Source of the DNA: Ornithinibacillus sp047228935
GTDB taxonomy: Bacteria; Bacillota; Bacilli; Bacillales; Amphibacillaceae
DNA: 64,000 bases
Assembly: GCF_047228935.1 (NCBI RefSeq)
Contig: NZ_JBFEGG010000001.1
Location: forward strand, 62,001-126,000
Reading direction: 5' to 3'
A program made the translations under genes and the position numbers. Below are positions 61,038-64,000 of this stretch, in pieces. Position 1 is the stretch's first letter, and the number at the start of each line of letters is the position of its first letter. Below the pieces are notes generated by a model. That model saw only the letters and a list, made by a program, of their open reading frames with translations. It had not been told where the DNA came from and made no database searches.

Positions 61038-61556
61038 GTGGCGATTACGATAAAAAGGTGTACCCTTGAAGACTTAATCGAACTTCAAGAAATTAGTTAC
61101 GTAACCTTTGATCAGACCTTTAAAAACCAAAATTCACCAGAAAATATGTATACCTATTTGGAAAAGGCGTTTAACATAAAACAATTAGAAAAAGAGTTAA
61201 CCACTATTTCCTCACAGTTTTATTTTATTTATTTTCAAAGTAAACTAGCTGGATATTTAAAGGTCAATATCAATGAGGCTCAATCGGAAGATATGGGTGA
61301 TGAATCACTTGAAGTAGAGAGGATATATATAAAGAGTCATTATCAAAAACACGGACTAGGGAAAAAGTTATTAAATAAGGCAATGGAAATTGCTTTGGAA
61401 CTTAATAAAGATAAAATCTGGCTTGGTGTTTGGGAAAAGAATGAGAATGCGATTGAATTTTATAGAAAAATGGGGTTTGTTCAAACGGGATCTCACTCTT
61501 TTTATATGGGTGATGAAGAACAAGTGGATATAATTATGACCAAAACTCTTATATAA
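61038..61556 (+). CDS. paiA: PaiA-like spermine/spermidine N-acetyltransferase
   Basis: A 172-residue GNAT acetyltransferase. It matches B. subtilis PaiA, as I recall it, almost throughout: TFKNQNSPENMYTYLEKAFN, SSQFYFIYF, EVERIYIK, the acetyl-CoA loop YQKHGLGKKLL and GVWEKNENAIEFYRKMGF. PaiA acetylates polyamines. The partner paiB is not adjacent. GTG start with AGGAG about 12 bases upstream. Confidence 0.92.
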   Translation: MAITIKRCTLEDLIELQEISYVTFDQTFKNQNSPENMYTYLEKAFNIKQLEKELTTISSQFYFIYFQSKLAGYLKVNINEAQSEDMGDESLEVERIYIKSHYQKHGLGKKLLNKAMEIALELNKDKIWLGVWEKNENAIEFYRKMGFVQTGSHSFYMGDEEQVDIIMTKTLI

Positions 61557-61726
61557 TGTCGTAAAGAATTGTAGGTGTAGTAACAATGGGGTATATTACA
61601 TTATCACCATTGAGGACGTTTTGGAAACCTTGAGAGATTAATCTATGCAAAAAATAATTGCAGACAGTATGAGGAAAGAGTTCATGTTTTATAACTTCTT
61701 GACCAATCTATCCTTTTTAATTGCGT

Positions 61727-61849
61727 TATAATTAAAATGAGAATAAGAAGGAGAGATTGGATGGGAAAATATAGATAAAATAAGTCAGAGAAAAAAGCAC
61801 CCTTCTACAGTCGTAAGTGTTTATATACGACTGTAGAAGGGTGCTTTTT
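61727..61849 (+). ncRNA. Candidate short transcript with tiny ORF
   Basis: A TATAAT (61727-61732) is followed by AGGAG, seven bases, then ATG of a five-codon frame (MGKYR, 61761-61778), and by a very strong terminator (61792-61849). The transcript would be about 110 nt. A TTGACC lies 22 bp before the -10, too far to be a normal -35. It may be a small RNA, a leader remnant or the remains of a gene deletion. Confidence 0.4.
61792..61849. terminator. Strong, nearly symmetrical terminator
   Basis: AAAAAGCACCCTTCTACAGT and its complement form a stem of about 23 bp (extended by CGT/ACG) with a 12-base loop. T-runs exist on both strands. It separates convergent genes. Confidence 0.92.
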
Positions 61850-61893
61850 AATATCTTAATAGCGCTAGATGTTTAACATAACGGGTTTTTGGG

Positions 61894-62112
61894 TTATACC
61901 AAGATTAAAGGTATATCATAACAAGGAAATGTTGAATGGTTATAGATTTTCCGTATCAATTCTAGGATATGCTTAATTCTAGGATATGCTTGTTCAATAG
62001 TTGATTCAAGAACATTACTGTTTTGTCGTTCTTCTTTGGAGATATCATCAGCATCCACTGAACGTTCTCGTCGGCTAGAAGATTGAATTCGTTCCTCAGG
62101 GTTCTTTTTCAC
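61894..62112 (-). CDS. Small hydrophilic protein with frame-shifting 17-bp duplication
   Basis: A 72-codon frame starting at GTG 62112, nine bases after AGGAGG. Sequence KKNPEERIQSSSRRERSVDADDISKEERQ is polar and probably intact. A tandem 17-bp duplication (AATTCTAGGATATGCTT at 61958-61974 and 61975-61991) shifts the frame after QAYPRI. Without it the gene would read QAYPRIDTENL and stop at 61940 (about 51 residues). The present tail (KHILELIRKIYNH onwards) is probably not native. Family unknown. Confidence 0.65.
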   Translation of the reverse strand: MKKNPEERIQSSSRRERSVDADDISKEERQNSNVLESTIEQAYPRIKHILELIRKIYNHSTFPCYDIPLILV

Positions 62113-62145
62113 TATGAAACACCTCCTAGTAATAATATGTCCATA

Positions 62146-62182
62146 AAATAAAAAACCAACACTCCCCTTGAAGAATGTTGGC
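62146..62182 (-). terminator. Terminator of the DUF3298 gene
   Basis: Minus-strand stem CCAACATTC/GAGTGTTGG (one G-U) followed by TTTTTTATTTT. Confidence 0.8.
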
Positions 62183-62330
62183 ATGACAATTTATTCATTT
62201 CAATGCTGCTTGTTATGGAAACAGTAAGTCTTCTTTACAGCAGGAAACAATTTATAGTGGTATATGAACAAGTAGGGGTAACATAAAAGGTGTCTACAGC
62301 AGTGAAAAATAATTAATAACCTTTAACATA

Positions 62331-62951
62331 TTAGTTATTTTCTACCATTTTTCCTAAAGGTCCATCCTCTCTAATTATATCTTGTATCTCATAGACAGAA
62401 ATAGGGAACATTGGAAAACCAAATACGTATGGTGTTATATCATATAATTGGAAATAGATTACTAGTGTTTTATCAGCAATATAGAAGTCTTGGTTCGGGC
62501 TAATTAATGTAAAATCTTCAATAAGCTGGATATTACGTGCCTTGATTTGTTCTTTTATGATGGTGGATAGCCTTTCGATATAATTACTATCTGGTTTAAA
62601 AAGATCCTTTAATTCATATCTTTTACCGGTCTTTATATCAAATGTTAAAGCTCTTTTATAAGTCATCCCGTGAGCCGCTTTATCATGATACGTATAATTG
62701 GTGAGGGTAAGGCTTAGTACATCACGTTGATTATTCTTGATCTCATACGTTCCAAGCATTTCTGCCACAGTTGAAGGAGTCTCATCAACTTGTTGGTCAA
62801 TTAAGCCCTGGGTTTCTTTAATGATAGTTTGATTGATATAGTTTTGTATCAAGTAATTATTCATCAGAATTACTTGTGGATAATAGACAATTTTATCTGG
62901 CCCAGCACTAACTTGATGAGTCCTAATTTGAACAGGGAAGGAATTAGGCAA
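62331..62951 (-). CDS. DUF4163/DUF3298 domain protein
   Basis: A 206-residue protein with a DUF4163 half (QVILMNNYLIQNYINQTI) and a DUF3298 half (AAHGMTYKRALTFDIKTGKRYELKDLFK; LVIYFQLYDITPYVFGFPMF), the same pair seen in the sensory part of RsiV and in PdaC. No signal peptide or membrane helix from the chosen start. TTG 62951 is seven bases after AAAAGGAG; the longer upstream frame lacks a site. Confidence 0.8.
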   Translation of the reverse strand: MPNSFPVQIRTHQVSAGPDKIVYYPQVILMNNYLIQNYINQTIIKETQGLIDQQVDETPSTVAEMLGTYEIKNNQRDVLSLTLTNYTYHDKAAHGMTYKRALTFDIKTGKRYELKDLFKPDSNYIERLSTIIKEQIKARNIQLIEDFTLISPNQDFYIADKTLVIYFQLYDITPYVFGFPMFPISVYEIQDIIREDGPLGKMVENN

Positions 62952-63078
62952 ATATCTCACTCCTTTTTTGATTATCTTATTCTTTAAAGAAGGAGATGTG
63001 AGTAGGAAAGGAAATACTGTAATAAGGTATTTTCTCGTAGTATAATATGACAATGATAAATATGGGAGAGGTTCTAAT

Positions 63079-63912
63079 ATGAACATTCAGTTAAAAGAAG
63101 TACTTTCCAAGAAAATATTGACCGAAGCTAAAGGATATCTAGATGTTGGATTTACTCATTCGTTAAATCCTTATAGTGGTTGTGGCTTTTCTTGCCTGTA
63201 TTGTTACGTTAGAGAAATGCCTCTCCAACGATTTAAAGATATCCCATGGGGAGAATGGGTAGATATTAAAACAAATGCTAGAGAAAATTATCGAAATGAG
63301 ATACAGAAGCTACGTAAGAAGGGTACTCCAGTTAATATTTTTATGTCCTCTGCAACAGATCCTTATCAACCGATTGAGCGACAAGCTAACATAACGAGAG
63401 GAATATTGGAAGAAATGATTGAAAATCCACCAGATTTTGTACAAGTCCAAACTCGGGGTCCTTTAATCGAAAGAGATATCGATTTAATAGAGCAACTAAA
63501 AGAAACGTGTAACGTTCTTGTATCCATGACGATTGAAACGGATAGAGAAGATATGAAGCGGATTTTTGCTCCATATGCTCCTGGGATTAAATTACGACTA
63601 AAGGTATTGAAAAAATTACATGATGCAGGGATACCAACTCAAGCATCCATTTCTCCGGTATTACCATTTACTCCTGACTTTGCTAGTGCATTGGAAGGGA
63701 TAGTAGATCATATTTGGATTGATACGTTAAGCATAGGTGATGGAGCAATGGGTAGGCGTTCAACTAGGTTAGGGATGCCAGCATTGTTCGAGAAACATGA
63801 TTTGTCTAAGTGGTATCGTAAAGATATTCATGTAGCGGTAGAAAAGTATTTTAAGAAGTATTTTCCTGAAGAAATGATTAGGGTTTCTAAAGATGAGGCT
63901 TTTCCAAGGTAA
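63079..63912 (+). CDS. Radical SAM protein of the spore photoproduct lyase-like family
   Basis: A 277-residue radical SAM enzyme. The cluster motif is in YSGCGFSCLYCYVREM (CxxxCxxC), followed by SATDPYQPIERQ and VLVSMTIETD, typical of SPL-family proteins (SplB-like, Rv2578c group). It lacks features that would show true photoproduct lyase activity, so a general radical SAM label is safer. GGGAGAGG precedes the ATG by seven bases. Confidence 0.85.
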   Translation: MNIQLKEVLSKKILTEAKGYLDVGFTHSLNPYSGCGFSCLYCYVREMPLQRFKDIPWGEWVDIKTNARENYRNEIQKLRKKGTPVNIFMSSATDPYQPIERQANITRGILEEMIENPPDFVQVQTRGPLIERDIDLIEQLKETCNVLVSMTIETDREDMKRIFAPYAPGIKLRLKVLKKLHDAGIPTQASISPVLPFTPDFASALEGIVDHIWIDTLSIGDGAMGRRSTRLGMPALFEKHDLSKWYRKDIHVAVEKYFKKYFPEEMIRVSKDEAFPR

Positions 63913-64000
63913 CTCATATCTCCTTTATATAATAGGATAAACTTTCTTTGGCTAGGCAAAATAATTTTATCTTTGTTATGATAAAGATACTGCCTTAAAA
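63913..64000. other. Right end of window
   Basis: Nothing recognisable apart from A/T-rich sequence; an ATAA-rich imperfect stem (AACTTTCTTTGG to CTTTGTTATGATAAAG) is too incomplete to call. Confidence 0.4.

Noticed and set aside
62952..63086. N-terminal extension of the DUF3298 protein
   Set aside because: The extra 45 residues lack a ribosome binding site and overlap the divergent radical SAM start; TTG 62951 has AAAAGGAG at the right distance.

Overview
The window comes from a low-GC, endospore-forming member of the Bacillaceae (the genus cannot be fixed from sequence alone). The evidence is AGGAGG-type ribosome binding sites, frequent TTG/GTG starts, a CwlJ-type spore-cortex hydrolase, a complete Lia envelope-stress locus, a Bce-type bacitracin-sensing module, a near-canonical PaiA acetyltransferase and Rho-independent terminators after most genes. 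No rRNA, tRNA, CRISPR array, transposase or prophage gene was seen. Most of the window is ordinary chromosome with many short accessory operons.

Layout. 1-760: the 5' end of an MFS exporter and its MarR repressor, with a 12-bp-arm palindrome in front. 868-6524: an RNase J paralogue, then exopolyphosphatase (ppx) and polyphosphate kinase (ppk); ppk is preceded by a five-unit PhoP-type box. 6722-14943: an MFS pump, bceRS-bceAB, and an ABC-F ribosome-protection gene with an attenuation-type leader (six-codon peptide, hairpins, terminator). 15079-19553: small membrane proteins, an alpha/beta hydrolase, a CueP-like lipoprotein and an oxidoreductase. 19662-21740: an MFS transporter, CstR persulfide sensor and rhodanese with a CstR-like operator. 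21813-34029: VanZ-like protein, CwlJ, a SET-domain protein, an MFS transporter with a possible attenuated leader, a methyltransferase, a Crp-like regulator with dehydrogenase and DinB protein, YhfK, HD-GYP, an arginase-family protein and a metallophosphoesterase. 34359-37909: liaIH-liaFSR. 38034-42282: threonine dehydratase, threonine aldolase and a secreted alkaline phosphatase with its own Pho box. 42462-46316: a candidate small RNA, a TetR/SDR pair, and adenine deaminase behind a guanine-class purine riboswitch. 46665-48966: an AT-rich two-gene cassette. 49244-63912: a chemoreceptor, DUF2975/Xre/papain-like operon, a BBE oxidase, an ECF sigma factor with DUF4179 partner, a BmrA-like exporter between two related lipoproteins, DUF389 protein, PaiA, DUF3298 protein and a spore-photoproduct-lyase-like radical SAM enzyme.

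The most unusual content is the 46.7-49.0 kb cassette. One gene encodes a single chain joining a PfkB-type kinase, a nucleoside 2-deoxyribosyltransferase and a QueC-like 7-deazaguanine enzyme. It is translationally coupled to a small upstream protein whose start is Met-Gly-Ser-Met-Gly-Ser. QueC-like proteins in Qat and type IV CBASS defence are linked to 7-deazaguanine chemistry on partner proteins with an N-terminal glycine, so this pair is a good candidate for an undescribed nucleobase-conjugation or antiphage system.

Other leads are paired Pho boxes with identical geometry before ppk and the alkaline phosphatase gene, a MarR gene with no ATG/GTG/TTG start near its Shine-Dalgarno, a tandem 17-bp duplication that shifts the frame of a small gene, a remnant of a second threonine aldolase gene upstream of lia, and an intergenic 21-bp tandem repeat.
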